The notes under the pieces are model-generated. The model did not search any database, was not told the DNA's origin, and saw only the letters and a program-made list of their open reading frames with translations. A DNA stretch of 64,000 bases from Rhizobium sp. ICMP 5592 (GTDB lineage: Bacteria > Pseudomonadota > Alphaproteobacteria > Rhizobiales > Rhizobiaceae), in assembly GCF_009498525.1 (NCBI RefSeq), contig NZ_QSNT01000002.1, positions 620,001-684,000 on the forward strand. Direction: 5' to 3'. How positions within the stretch are numbered: the stretch's first letter is position 1; every line of letters starts with the position of its first letter. Of the stretch, positions 38,435-47,151 are shown piece by piece. A program made the translations under genes and the position numbers.

Positions 38435-39322
38435 TCAAGCCGTCTGCCTGGCGGCGGCGTGGCGGGCACGAATGACTGCCCACAGGCCGATCGCGACCAT
38501 CGGCAGGGACAGCACCATGCCCATGGTCAGCCAGTTGGTGCCGAGGAGGTAGCCGAGCTGCTCGTCAGGCTGACGGAAGAACTCGACGAAGATGCGCGAG
38601 AAAGCGTAGCCGATGACGAAAACGCCACTGATGACGCCGGGTTTCTTCAGCGCCAAGGCCCAGCGCGTCAGGATGAAGAGCACGATGAAGAGGACGATGC
38701 CCTCGATGCCGGCCTCGTAGAGCTGGCTCGGATGGCGCGGATCGGGGCCTGCCGGGCAGATGCCTTCATGGGCGGCAATGATGTGAGGGCTGCAGAAGAC
38801 CATGGCCCATGGGACGTCGCTGGCCCGGCCCCAGAGCTCACCGTTGACGAAATTGGCGATACGGCCGAAGAAAAGGCCGATCGGGGCAACGGCGGCAACG
38901 ATATCGAACAGGCTCCAGACCGGGATCTTGCTGCGATTGGCGAACAGAATCATAGCGATGGTGGTGCCGATTAATCCGCCATGGAAAGACATGCCGCCCT
39001 TCCAGATCTGGATGGCGCGGATCGGATCGGCGATCACCTTGTCGAGATCGTAGAACAGGATGTAGCCGATGCGGCCGCCGAGAACGATGCCCAAGGCGAC
39101 CCACAGGATGAAATCGTCCAGATGGACGCGTGTCATCGGCGCGGTATCGTTCAGCCAAAGCTTGCCGTTGTCGACCAGTCGCCGCGCATAGAGCCAGCCG
39201 AGCAGGATGCCCGCGACATAGGCGAGGCCGTACCAATGGACATCAAGGGGGCCGAGCGAAAAGGCGATCGGATCGATATCGGGAAAAGGCAGGATGGCGG
39301 CGAGGGTGGCGGATGTCAGCAA
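38435..39322 (-). CDS. lgt: Prolipoprotein diacylglyceryl transferase
   Basis: 295 residues from a TTG; no ATG lies near. Seven membrane segments are visible. Essential motifs are [19 protein letters not shown] (the HGGL signature) and [18 protein letters not shown] (catalytic Arg). The C-terminal region ends [11 protein letters not shown]. Lgt adds diacylglycerol to the lipobox cysteine of prolipoproteins, such as the lipoprotein at 34251-35132. It heads the minus-strand cluster lgt-midA-pgeF-M24 peptidase. Confidence 0.93.
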   Translation of the reverse strand: MLTSATLAAILPFPDIDPIAFSLGPLDVHWYGLAYVAGILLGWLYARRLVDNGKLWLNDTAPMTRVHLDDFILWVALGIVLGGRIGYILFYDLDKVIADPIRAIQIWKGGMSFHGGLIGTTIAMILFANRSKIPVWSLFDIVAAVAPIGLFFGRIANFVNGELWGRASDVPWAMVFCSPHIIAAHEGICPAGPDPRHPSQLYEAGIEGIVLFIVLFILTRWALALKKPGVISGVFVIGYAFSRIFVEFFRQPDEQLGYLLGTNWLTMGMVLSLPMVAIGLWAVIRARHAAARQTA

Positions 39323-39585
39323 GATTGTCAGATCCGTTAGAGCATGGTTCGCAAAATTGCGATGCGATTCTTGGACAAGAGCATGCTAAATCCAATGTGG
39401 CCGGAAGATGGCGTTCGGTATTGAAACGGTCAAGTCGATTTTCGGAAGTCTTTCGTCATGGGCCGGCTTGTCCCGCCCTATCTCAATTTGCTTGCATCGA
39501 ACCCTGGGAAATCCTACCTCATCCCTATCCGGCCCCTATATTGATGCCATCCGTTTTCGGGGTCGACGGCCGCAAGGAGACTACA

Positions 39586-39846
39586 ATGAGCACTGGACCG
39601 AACCGTATCATGGACGAATTCGCCAAGTTGATGACCGATGCCGCCGGTGCGGCCCAGGGCGTGCGCCGCGAGATCGAGACGGCTTTCAACGCACATGCCG
39701 AACGCTGGCTGAACAGCCTCGACATCGTCAAGCGCGAGGAGTTCGAAGCCGTTCGTGAAATGGCGATCAAGGCGCGTGACGAGAACGAAGCGCTGCTCAC
39801 CAGAATCGAGGCGCTGGAAGCGCGTCTTTCCGCTAAAAGCAAGTAA
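39586..39846 (+). CDS. UbiK/BMFP family accessory factor
   Basis: 86 residues from the ATG at 39586. The protein is helical: IMDEFAKLMTDAAGAAQGV at the start, then NSLDIVKREEFEAVREMA and a C-terminal coiled coil EALLTRIEALEARLSAK. This is the BMFP pattern (membrane fusogenic, YqiC/UbiK). In E. coli UbiK binds UbiJ and lipid to assist ubiquinone synthesis; the role in rhizobia is inferred. Confidence 0.88.
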   Translation: MSTGPNRIMDEFAKLMTDAAGAAQGVRREIETAFNAHAERWLNSLDIVKREEFEAVREMAIKARDENEALLTRIEALEARLSAKSK

Positions 39847-40237
39847 GTGCGATTAATTTTGCGATAAATAGGCGTGGCGGGCCTCTGCCGCGCACTTTTC
39901 CTCTAAAATTTTCGGCGATTTATCCACCTGTGGACACTGGCAAAAAAGCCAATCGCCAGAGTCGGTTATGACTCCCTTCTGAATAGACATCGGAAGAGCT
40001 TTCCACAGCGCCTTTGTCCAAAATCTCCCTTCAGGGGCTGGCATGCCGGGCATGCCGTTATACACTGATTTTAAATGATGATTCGAAACGGACTTGGTAA
40101 GCTCCGGGCAGGGTGGATGCGTTAGTCTGGCAGCCGTTCAACATCATCCCGAGGATGTTTCCGGAGTAAAACAGTTTGCGTTCTTTCAATGTTGAAGCAC
40201 GCGAAAGCTGCATTCGTTCCGGTCAAGAAGGTGCTGC
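39847..40237. other. Intergenic region between the UbiK-type gene and ybjN
   Basis: About 390 bases. A GCGTGGC/GCCGCGC hairpin at 39872-39893 with ACTTTT after it may be a weak terminator of the UbiK-type gene. A 70-codon minus-strand ORF here has no support. Confidence 0.4.
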
Positions 40238-40738
40238 ATGAGCCTTATGGAAATAGAAGTCGAACGCCAGTCAAATCCGGTCGATATGATCGAGTTCGTG
40301 GCCGCCAATAACGACTGGTCGTTTGAGCGGTCGGGCGAAGACGAAATCGCCATGACCGTCGAGGGCAAATGGACGGACTATCATGTATCCTTCTCCTGGA
40401 TGGAGGAGTTCGAGGCGCTGCATATTGCCTGCGCCTTTGACATCAAGGTCCCGGACATCCGCGCCAACGAAGTCATCAAGCTTCTGTCCTGCATCAACGG
40501 GCAGGTGTTGATGGGGCATTTCGACCTGTGGCGGCAGGAGGATATCGTGATCTTCCGGCAGTCGCTGCTGTTGTCCGGCGGCGCTGAGCCGACCAACCGG
40601 CAGGTGGAAGTGTTGCTGTCCAACGCTCTTGACACCTGCGAGGCCTACTATCAGGCTTTCCAATTCGTCGTATGGTCGGGCCTTGACGCAAATCGCGCCA
40701 TGGAAGCCGTGCTGTTCGAAACCGTGGGCGAATGCTGA
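40238..40738 (+). CDS. YbjN domain-containing protein
   Basis: 166 residues. The YbjN fold is seen in MIEFVAANNDWSFERSGEDE, the central FDIKVPDIRANEVIKLLSCI and the helix VLLSNALDTCEAYYQAFQFV. Related to type III secretion chaperones, its role in bacteria is unclear. proC starts two bases after its stop, so the two are co-transcribed. Confidence 0.88.
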   Translation: MSLMEIEVERQSNPVDMIEFVAANNDWSFERSGEDEIAMTVEGKWTDYHVSFSWMEEFEALHIACAFDIKVPDIRANEVIKLLSCINGQVLMGHFDLWRQEDIVIFRQSLLLSGGAEPTNRQVEVLLSNALDTCEAYYQAFQFVVWSGLDANRAMEAVLFETVGEC

Positions 40739-40739
40739 T

Positions 40740-41579
40740 ATGACGACCGGGGCATCCTCCAGCGCTCTCGCATCGTCCGGTGCCATCATCCTGATCGGCG
40801 CCGGCAATATGGGTGGCGCGATGCTGACGGGCTGGCTGAAGAATGGCGTGCCGGGTTCCTCGGTGACCGTGGTCGATCCCAGCCCGTCCGAGGCGATGCT
40901 GAAACTGATTGCTGATGCCGGCGCAAGCCATGTCAGCAGCGTTCCCACCGGCGTCATTGCCGGCGTTCTCTTCATTGCCGTCAAGCCGCAGGTTATGGAT
41001 GCCGTGCTTCCGCCGTTCAAGGCGGCGATCGGTTTAGATACGGTGGTGGTGTCGATCGCGGCTGGCAAGACGCTTGCTTCCCTCGAAAACAGCCTGGGGA
41101 AGGCGGCGATGGTGCGTGCCATGCCGAATACTCCGGCCATGGTTGGTCGCGGCGTCACCGGCGCCTTTGCCAATGCCGAGGTCGGCGAGCGTCAGCGGCA
41201 ATTGGTGCATGATCTTCTGAAAGTGTCCGGTCCCGTCGAATGGGTGCCGGAAGAGGCCGATATCGATGCTGTGACGGCGGTGTCCGGCAGCGGACCGGCC
41301 TATGTTTTCTATCTCGTCGAGTGCATGGCGGAAGCGGGCCGGAAGCTTGGCCTGCAGGCGGACCTCGCCATGCGGCTCGCGCGGGAAACTGTCGCGGGGG
41401 CTGGTGAATTGTTACATCAGTCCCCCGACGACGCCTCGCGCCTGCGCCAGAACGTGACGTCTCCCGGCGGCACGACAGCGGCGGCCCTCGCTGTGTTGAT
41501 GGCCGAAGGCGGCATGCAGCCTCTGTTCGACGAGGCGTTGGAAGCGGCGCGCAAGCGCGCGCAGGAACTGGCTGGCTGA
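40740..41579 (+). CDS. proC: Pyrroline-5-carboxylate reductase
   Basis: 279 residues from the ATG at 40740. The Rossmann motif is ILIGAGNMGGAMLTGWL (about 16-32). Further family segments are LFIAVKPQVMDAVL, VRAMPNTPAMVGRGVTGAF, VSGSGPAYVFYLVECM and the C-terminal QNVTSPGGTTAAALAVL. It makes proline from pyrroline-5-carboxylate with NAD(P)H. Downstream is csaA-like, 25 bases away. Confidence 0.95.
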   Translation: MTTGASSSALASSGAIILIGAGNMGGAMLTGWLKNGVPGSSVTVVDPSPSEAMLKLIADAGASHVSSVPTGVIAGVLFIAVKPQVMDAVLPPFKAAIGLDTVVVSIAAGKTLASLENSLGKAAMVRAMPNTPAMVGRGVTGAFANAEVGERQRQLVHDLLKVSGPVEWVPEEADIDAVTAVSGSGPAYVFYLVECMAEAGRKLGLQADLAMRLARETVAGAGELLHQSPDDASRLRQNVTSPGGTTAAALAVLMAEGGMQPLFDEALEAARKRAQELAG

Positions 41580-41604
41580 ATTCCAAGATCTAGAGGATGC
41601 GCGC

Positions 41605-41946
41605 ATGGCGGAAGAAATCACCTATGGCGATTTCGAGCGGGTGGATATCCGCGTCGGGACGATCATCGAGGCCGAGGCCTTTCCGGAAGCACGCAAGCCG
41701 GCCTACAAGCTGAGAATCGATTTCGGATCGGAGATCGGCATCAAGCGCTCTTCGGCACAGATTACCGTGCACTACACGCTGGAGAGCCTTATCGGCCGCC
41801 AGATCCTCGCCGTCGTCAATTTCCCGCCGCGCCAGATCGGCCCGGTCCGCTCCGAGGTGCTGACCCTCGGCTTCGAGGATGAAAATGGCGCCATCGTGCT
41901 TGCAGCCGTGACGCAGCCGGTACCGAACGGTCAGAAGATGATGTGA
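41605..41946 (+). CDS. tRNA-binding OB-fold protein (CsaA-like)
   Basis: 113 residues. It begins ITYGDFERVDIRVGTIIEAE, typical of the small EMAP/CsaA OB-fold family, and ends FEDENGAIVLAAVTQPVPNG. CsaA is reported to act as an export chaperone in Bacillus and binds tRNA in related proteins. It forms the end of the ybjN-proC-csaA unit. Confidence 0.9.
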   Translation: MAEEITYGDFERVDIRVGTIIEAEAFPEARKPAYKLRIDFGSEIGIKRSSAQITVHYTLESLIGRQILAVVNFPPRQIGPVRSEVLTLGFEDENGAIVLAAVTQPVPNGQKMM

Positions 41947-41979
41947 TATCTGCCTTTTCCCCGCTGGGACGAAGGTCTT

Positions 41980-42561
41980 TTAATGAATATCCCGCGATAC
42001 CGGTTCCATCAGGCTGAAATCTAGAAACTCCGCTTCGAAGCCTTCTCTCTGCGGTGAGCAGAAGGCGGGGCCGATGGAGACCTCTTCCAGGGTCGGATCG
42101 AACCAGGCGAGCCGGGCCATGCGCCACTCGCTCATCTTGTCGGTGCGGTACTGGATGAAGATCGCGTCGCCGTTGCGTGTCACCCGGACCGACATGGCAT
42201 CGAACTCGTGCTCGAGCCGGAAGGCGGACCAGTCGGAATTGCCGTTGGTGACCACAACGCTGAAATGCCTGGCGCCGTCGGTATATTCGATTCCGCATTT
42301 CATCCAGCGCGTGGCGTCGTGGCGGACCATCAGGCCGGCTTGGTCGTAGAGTTCGCGATACTGTCCGATGAAGGTGATTTCGGTGGTGAAGTCGCCTCGA
42401 CGCGGCTGGCCGAGGAAATGGCCGTTGTCTCGGTGGAAGCCGTAGTATGTTCCCTGCCAGAAGTCGGTCTTGTCGCCGGAGCGGACGAGCAGACGACCCT
42501 GGTTCATTTCCCAGACCGGCGGCGCGTTCAGCCAATGCATGTCGTTGATATCGATCGGCAT
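41980..42561 (-). CDS. DUF1349 domain-containing protein
   Basis: 193 residues from the ATG at 42561 (GGAC upstream). The DUF1349 beta-sandwich is recognised by WLNAPPVWEMNQGRLLV, FWQGTYYGFHRDNGHFLG, the GLMVRHDATRWMKCGIEY box and FDPTLEEVSIGPAFCSPQREG. The concanavalin-like fold suggests carbohydrate binding. It follows the histidine kinase by 10 bases, so it is probably part of the same operon. Confidence 0.88.
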   Translation of the reverse strand: MPIDINDMHWLNAPPVWEMNQGRLLVRSGDKTDFWQGTYYGFHRDNGHFLGQPRRGDFTTEITFIGQYRELYDQAGLMVRHDATRWMKCGIEYTDGARHFSVVVTNGNSDWSAFRLEHEFDAMSVRVTRNGDAIFIQYRTDKMSEWRMARLAWFDPTLEEVSIGPAFCSPQREGFEAEFLDFSLMEPVSRDIH

Positions 42562-42571
42562 GTGCGTCCTT

Positions 42572-43951
42572 TTAAGCAGGAATGCGGATGGTGGCGCGCA
42601 GGCCGCCGAGGGGGCTGTCGCCGAGCGTGACGTTGCCGCCATGACTGCGGGCGATATCGCGGGCAATCGCCAGGCCGAGGCCGGTGCCGGAATTGTCGAG
42701 ATTGCGCGCCTCGTCCAGCCGGAAGAACGGTTTGAACACGTCTTCGCGCGCATTGACGGGAATGCCGGGGCCGTCGTCGTCGAAAATGACCGTCAGCCAC
42801 TTGGCGCTGTGCTTGGCTTCGACGCGCAGCGTCTGGGCATAGCGGCGCGCATTGGAGGCAAGGTTCGTCACCAGCCGCGCGAAGGCGTTCGGACGGACGG
42901 AGATTTCATCGTCGCCGTCGATCGAGTAGGTCATGGATTTGCCGTGGAGAGAGAAGTCCTGCTCGACCTTATCGAGGATATCGCTGAGATGCAGCGTGCC
43001 GACATCCTCTTCAGCCTCGCCGCGGGCAAAGGCCATGTAACCCTCGAGCATGCTCTGCATGTCTTCGACGTCTTCGCTGAGGCCGACGAGATCGGGATTT
43101 TCGCCAACGAGGGCGAGCTGCAGCTTGAAGCGGGTGAGCACCGTGCGCAGGTCATGGCTGACGCCGGAGAGCATCGCCGTGCGCTGCTCGATCTGCCGTT
43201 CGATGCGTTCGCGCATCAGGATGAAGGCGAGGCCGGCGCGGCGGACTTCGTCAGCGCCACGCGGTGAATAATTCTCCAGTCGCTGGCCCTTGCCGAAACT
43301 TTCGGCGGCTTGCGCCAGTGCCAGGATCGGCCGGATCTGGCCGCGGAGGAACAAAACGGCGATGCCGATCAGCACCAGCGACGTGCCGACCATCCACAGA
43401 ATGAAGATGTGGGTGTTCGAGGCATAGGTCTGGCTGCGCTTGGCAAAGACGCGCAGCACCTTGTCCGGCAGCTTGACGCGGATTTCGACAAGGCTGGAAT
43501 TGCCGAGTGTGTCGACCCAGAACGGCATGTTGATCTGTTCACGGATCTCATCGCTGAGGATGCCGTCGAGAATCGAGAAGAACGGTTTTTCGCGCGGTGG
43601 CGGCAGCTCACCGCCCGGCTCGATCGAGATGGTGAGATCGAGCTTTTGCCGGGCTATCTGCGTGACCGCCGAATAGTCGGCATCCTGCGGATAGGTTTCG
43701 ATGATCGCGATGATGGCGGCGATGTCGCGCGTGGTCGCCATCGACAGGCGCTGCGTCACCATCTGCCAGTGGCGTTCCATGAAGACGACGGTGACGACCG
43801 CCTGCAGGATGATCATCGGCAAGATGAAGATCAGCAGCGAACGGGCATAGATACCGGTCGGCAGACGGCGGCGCAGCCAGCGCGACAGCCAACGCATGCC
43901 GTTTGAGGGCGGGCTGTCCTGATCGCGCCGGATCGAATCGAATGTCACCAT
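42572..43951 (-). CDS. Two-component sensor histidine kinase
   Basis: 459 residues. Two membrane helices, about 38-58 and 181-202, surround a periplasmic sensor domain of about 120 residues; a HAMP domain follows. The phosphorylation site is SGVSHDLRTVLTRFK, with His266. Compared with EnvZ, the Pro of the HDLRTPLTR box is Val. The ATPase part carries LVTNLASNARRYA (N box), DDGPGIPV and SGTGLGLAIARDIA (G boxes). The pair with the response regulator resembles EnvZ/OmpR or CenK/CenR; which one cannot be decided. Confidence 0.92.
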   Translation of the reverse strand: MVTFDSIRRDQDSPPSNGMRWLSRWLRRRLPTGIYARSLLIFILPMIILQAVVTVVFMERHWQMVTQRLSMATTRDIAAIIAIIETYPQDADYSAVTQIARQKLDLTISIEPGGELPPPREKPFFSILDGILSDEIREQINMPFWVDTLGNSSLVEIRVKLPDKVLRVFAKRSQTYASNTHIFILWMVGTSLVLIGIAVLFLRGQIRPILALAQAAESFGKGQRLENYSPRGADEVRRAGLAFILMRERIERQIEQRTAMLSGVSHDLRTVLTRFKLQLALVGENPDLVGLSEDVEDMQSMLEGYMAFARGEAEEDVGTLHLSDILDKVEQDFSLHGKSMTYSIDGDDEISVRPNAFARLVTNLASNARRYAQTLRVEAKHSAKWLTVIFDDDGPGIPVNAREDVFKPFFRLDEARNLDNSGTGLGLAIARDIARSHGGNVTLGDSPLGGLRATIRIPA

Positions 43952-43976
43952 CGCCGCTGGTTCCTGAGACTTGATA

Positions 43977-44678
43977 TCAATCTATGCTCAGGCGGTAGCC
44001 GATGCCACGCACCGTCTGCAGCCAGATGGGATTTGCCGGATCGTCCTCGATCTTGCGGCGCAGGCGGTTGATCTGCACATCGATGGTGCGTTCGCCGACT
44101 TCCGCATCGTTGCCGATCAGCTCGTGGCGCGGAATGGTGTCGCCGGCGCGCTTGGCAAAGAGCAGCATGATTTCCTGCTCCCGGTCGGTCAGGCGGATGA
44201 GTTCCGAGGCCCTCTTCAATTCCTTGCGGGTCAGCGAGAAGGTATAGGGGCCGAACATCACCTGTTCGATCTTCGGCGAGTCGGCCGGCGCATTGCGACG
44301 GAGGATATTGTTGATGCGCAGCACCAGTTCGCGCGGATCGAAAGGCTTCGGCAGATAATCGTCAGCGCCGGCTTCCAATCCGGCGATGCGCGCATCGGCT
44401 TCGGCAAGAGCGGTCAGCATGATGATCGGGATATTCTTGATGGCGCGGAGGCTTGACGTCAGCACGATCCCGGACTCACCGGGCATCATGACGTCCATGA
44501 TGATCAGGTCGAAGTCCAGCCCCTCGAGCTTGCGACGGGCCTCGGCGCCTTCGGCGGCGACCGTCACCCGGAAACCCTTTTCCATGAGATAGCGATTGAG
44601 AAGGGCGCGGATACGCGTGTCGTCATCCACGACCAGGAGATGCGCCGCATCATCGGAAATTGCTGTCTTTGTCGTCAT
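43977..44678 (-). CDS. OmpR family response regulator
   Basis: 233 residues. The receiver has the acidic pocket LLVVDDDTRIRALL, the phosphoacceptor Asp62 in DLIIMDVMMPGESG, and Lys in DYLPKPFDPRELV. The winged-helix output reads RLTDREQEIMLLFAKRAG and GERTIDVQINRLRRKIEDD, ending with WLQTVRGIGYRLSID. It precedes its histidine kinase by 25 bases on the same strand. A rhizobial extragenic palindrome separates it from marR. Confidence 0.94.
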   Translation of the reverse strand: MTTKTAISDDAAHLLVVDDDTRIRALLNRYLMEKGFRVTVAAEGAEARRKLEGLDFDLIIMDVMMPGESGIVLTSSLRAIKNIPIIMLTALAEADARIAGLEAGADDYLPKPFDPRELVLRINNILRRNAPADSPKIEQVMFGPYTFSLTRKELKRASELIRLTDREQEIMLLFAKRAGDTIPRHELIGNDAEVGERTIDVQINRLRRKIEDDPANPIWLQTVRGIGYRLSID

Positions 44679-44712
44679 TCAATCCGTCTCGATCTTGTTT
44701 TATCTATTTGAT

Positions 44713-44765
44713 TGAGATGATCTTATCCCAAACCCGCTTCGCGGTTCTCCGGTTTGAGATCATGT
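44713..44765. repeat. Extragenic palindrome between marR and the response regulator
   Basis: Starting GATGATCTTATCCCAAACC and ending GGTTTGAGATCATG, with AAACC and GGTTT arms around CGCTTCGC. This matches the Rhizobiales palindromic repeat that occurs in many intergenic regions. Confidence 0.55.
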
Positions 44766-44766
44766 C

Positions 44767-45243
44767 TTAGTCCTGCATTCCCCTCAGGAACCGCTTGACG
44801 CTTTCGCGCGTCGCGTCGGACGCGCCTTCGAATGCCCGTTCAATACGGCGTGATTGCGGCTCCGCCAGCGCAAGCGCCAGATCGCGGCCGGCCTGCGTCG
44901 GATACAGCTTACGCTGGCGACGATCCTCAGGCCCGGCCACCTGACGAATATAACCCGAATCGATCAATTGTTTGAGAACCCGCGCCAAACTCTGTTTGGT
45001 GATCTTCAATGTTTCCAAAAGGTCCGCAACCGTCATGCCGGGTTCGCGGTTAACGAAATGGACGACACGGTGATGCGCGCGCCCGAACCCGCTCTTGTCC
45101 AAGATCTGGTCCGGATCGGATACGAAGTCGCGATAGGCGAAGAAAAGCAGCTCGATGATTTCGAAATCGATGATCCCGACATTCTCCATCGGCGCTGCCA
45201 GTAGCTCCGGTTTCGCCGCTTTTTGGTTCACCTGCCGTGTCAC
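44767..45243 (-). CDS. MarR family transcriptional regulator
   Basis: 158 residues from a GTG at 45243 with AGGAAA upstream; the frame is open to a TTG at 45273. The winged helix reads GMTVADLLETLKITKQSLARVL, then the wing QVAGPEDRRQRKLYPTQAGRDLAL, which carries the DxRxxxxxxT pattern of MarR. A dyad in front of the gene is a likely operator for autoregulation. It lies just upstream of the two-component pair, on the same strand, but an 88-base gap with a repeat separates them. Confidence 0.9.
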   Translation of the reverse strand: MTRQVNQKAAKPELLAAPMENVGIIDFEIIELLFFAYRDFVSDPDQILDKSGFGRAHHRVVHFVNREPGMTVADLLETLKITKQSLARVLKQLIDSGYIRQVAGPEDRRQRKLYPTQAGRDLALALAEPQSRRIERAFEGASDATRESVKRFLRGMQD

Positions 45244-45284
45244 CTTGGCATTTCCTTTCCTGTTTTGGGGCAACGGGGAAACTT

Positions 45285-45323
45285 ACGCAAAAATATGTCA
45301 GCTTTATTGACGTATTTTTGCGT
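45285..45323 (-). promoter_or_regulatory. Dyad upstream of marR, probable operator
   Basis: ACGCAAAAATATGTCA and TGACGTATTTTTGCGT form a 16-base inverted repeat with one mismatch, separated by 7 bases. It ends about 42 bases before the marR start. Autoregulation by MarR is inferred from its position. Confidence 0.6.
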
Positions 45324-45667
45324 CACTGCAAGTTTCTCCAACCTTTTGCAGCCCGGACGGATAGCCATAAGTCGAAACTAGACCGGGCTTGGCAAAACTC
45401 CAACAGATCTCACGTTCTCCCACGTACTTTGTGGAGAAAAGGCTGTCGGAACAACAGCCAACAGTCATGGGGCGCAGATGCGACTATTTTGGGGGGATTT
45501 ATCGTAGCGAGATAGCGAAGGTGACCGGCGCGAGCATCGCCGCCGGTAGCAGAGACCGGGCATTGTCGCGTCGCGCCGACAGCGATCAGTGAAAGCCTGA
45601 CGAGTGGCCAGATAATGATGGCAGCCCGACTGCCGCCGTGGTCGGGCAAAATCGCGGAACACTCAAG

Positions 45668-45702
45668 GAAAGCCGGATGCGGTTTCTCTCCGCCCGGCTT
45701 TC
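45668..45702 (-). terminator. Terminator-like hairpin after the small glycine-rich protein
   Basis: GAAAGCCGG and CCGGCTTTC enclose an inner GCGG/CCGC pair. It is 20 bases beyond the minus-strand stop. The U-run is short (CTTG), and the structure is symmetrical, so it could work on either strand. Confidence 0.5.
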
Positions 45703-45722
45703 TTTGACCTGATACTTTCGTC

Positions 45723-45983
45723 TTACTTACGGCCGAGCACTGCGCCGACGATTGCAGAGAGTATACCGCCAGCGACCAGCGAGGAGAGGCCCTGTGCGAT
45801 ATAGCCGGTCAGGGCTTCGCTGCCGATCAGGTTGAGAATGAGGCCGCCGCCGAGACCGCCGACAGCGCCGGCAATCGTCCTGGCGACGAGATTGATCCCT
45901 TCCTGCTTCAAAACGGCGCTGGCCCCGTTGCCGCCGATAGCGCCGGCAACCAGTTGCGTGATGATAGGCCCTAAACTTTCCAT
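45723..45983 (-). CDS. Small glycine-rich membrane-associated protein
   Basis: 86 residues after AGAAGG. Composition is dominated by Gly, Ala, Leu and Ile with glycine-zipper repeats (IAGAVGGLGGGLILNLIG and IAQGLSSLVAGGILSAIVGA). No signal peptide is clear; two helices may insert in a membrane. Function unknown. Proteins of this type are common in rhizobia. Confidence 0.75.
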   Translation of the reverse strand: MESLGPIITQLVAGAIGGNGASAVLKQEGINLVARTIAGAVGGLGGGLILNLIGSEALTGYIAQGLSSLVAGGILSAIVGAVLGRK

Positions 45984-46175
45984 GATCAGCCTTCTCCCAT
46001 TGTACCGGAAGCCATTTCCGGATGCCGTCGCGCCGCGCCCCGGATCGAGCCTTGGGAGTGGCGAAAATCCTCATTTATATAAGAATTACATCATGCATCG
46101 GCCGGTGGAAATAGAAAGGCAACTCAAACGGGAGAAATTTGCAATAATTCGGGGGAAAAGTCACATTGGAGGGGA

Positions 46176-46193
46176 GGCGGCCGTGCGGCCGCC
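46176..46193. other. GC-rich hairpin downstream of the SH3-like gene
   Basis: GGCGGCC and GGCCGCC arms with a 4-base loop, 37-54 bases beyond the minus-strand stop at 46230. There is no U-run. Confidence 0.35.
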
Positions 46194-46229
46194 CGTGATT
46201 TCGACGTATTGGTGCCGCCGCGACGCGAA

Positions 46230-46868
46230 TCAGCGATAAACGTAGACGATGCGGCGCGTATCCGGATCGACCAGCACCGGCTGTCGATTCACCTCGACAT
46301 AGCTGTATTGGTAGTCGGGGATGCGGTGAACGGCCACACTTTCCGGCAGGGTGGCGCCGACGACGACGTCGCCGCGCAATTGAACCGCGTCGACCGGATT
46401 GTCCGTGATGTAGGCCTGCACTTCGCTTGGCGGCGTGATCGCAACGACATCGCCGCCGCTCTGATCGACAGGCCCGAGCAATTCGTCATTCGGGCCTGGC
46501 TGCGCCGTTTGGATGCTGCCAGTGCTTGTGGGGTCGGTCTGTCGATAGGTGATGGTCGGAACGCCGAGGGCGTCGCGATGTTCTTCGACGATGAGCGTAT
46601 TGCCGTTCTGCTCAACATTCAGATATTGGGCATAGACCCATCCGCGCATGCCGTTGACGTCGACACGGCACCAGCGGCTGCCTTCGATGCAGCCGTCAAG
46701 CGTGGCCTCGGAGCCACGGGTTGCCATGCCCACCGTTGGATATTCTGAGCCGGGACCGGAGCGAACCTCCATGTCCGTGGCCGTGGTTGCGGACATCTGA
46801 GCCTGTGCCAGTCCGGCGCTGCCGACGAGAACAAGGCTGGCCAGCAGCAGGTTTTTCTTCAAGGACAT
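46230..46868 (-). CDS. Secreted SH3 / DUF1236 protein
   Basis: 212 residues with AAAGGAG upstream. Signal peptide MSLKKNLLLASLVLVGSAGL ends near AQA-QM. A bacterial SH3 domain follows (about 27-85): DMEVRSGPGSEYPTVGMATRG and RWCRVDVNGMRGWVYAQYL. The C-terminal DUF1236 domain is DAVQLRGDVVVGATLPESVAV and ends TRRIVYVYR. The protein is likely periplasmic and may bind peptidoglycan. Divergent from the MBL gene. Confidence 0.88.
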   Translation of the reverse strand: MSLKKNLLLASLVLVGSAGLAQAQMSATTATDMEVRSGPGSEYPTVGMATRGSEATLDGCIEGSRWCRVDVNGMRGWVYAQYLNVEQNGNTLIVEEHRDALGVPTITYRQTDPTSTGSIQTAQPGPNDELLGPVDQSGGDVVAITPPSEVQAYITDNPVDAVQLRGDVVVGATLPESVAVHRIPDYQYSYVEVNRQPVLVDPDTRRIVYVYR

Positions 46869-47151
46869 TGGCTTTCTCCTTTTGCTTTGGGAGCTTCAGA
46901 GCAAACGCCTCGAATGCTTCAGTGTTCCCCTTTATAGACACGTCGACCGATCCATCATGGGAGGTAATCTCCCTAAGCGTCTGGGTCTGTTTCTCTTTTC
47001 GGAGGGCATTGGTCATGTCGAATTTTCGAGGATTGCTGCGGGATTCCAGCGTGCTGCCTTTGCTGCCCCGGCATTTTCAGGGCAAGGGGCTGTTTTGCCC
47101 GCTGTTTGTGATTATACCGGCAGAACGGACATCCAACAGACGAGGCGCTTC

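Larger units (their letters stand above)
45244..45722. other. Intergenic region upstream of marR
   Basis: About 480 bases between marR and a small membrane protein gene. It contains the dyad at 45285-45323 and a terminator hairpin at 45668-45702. No convincing coding frame is present. Confidence 0.5.

Noticed and set aside
39346..39394. Two copies of GAGCATG with AT-rich centre upstream of the UbiK-type gene
   Set aside because: Only loosely like the rhizobial palindromic elements; arms do not pair well.
39853..40065. 70-codon minus-strand ORF between the UbiK-type gene and ybjN
   Set aside because: No ribosome-binding site, no recognisable domain, and overlap with a probable terminator. 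Could be real but unsupported.
46882..47151. Upstream extension of the MBL-fold gene frame
   Set aside because: No conservation pattern; the family start motif and ribosome site are at 47152.
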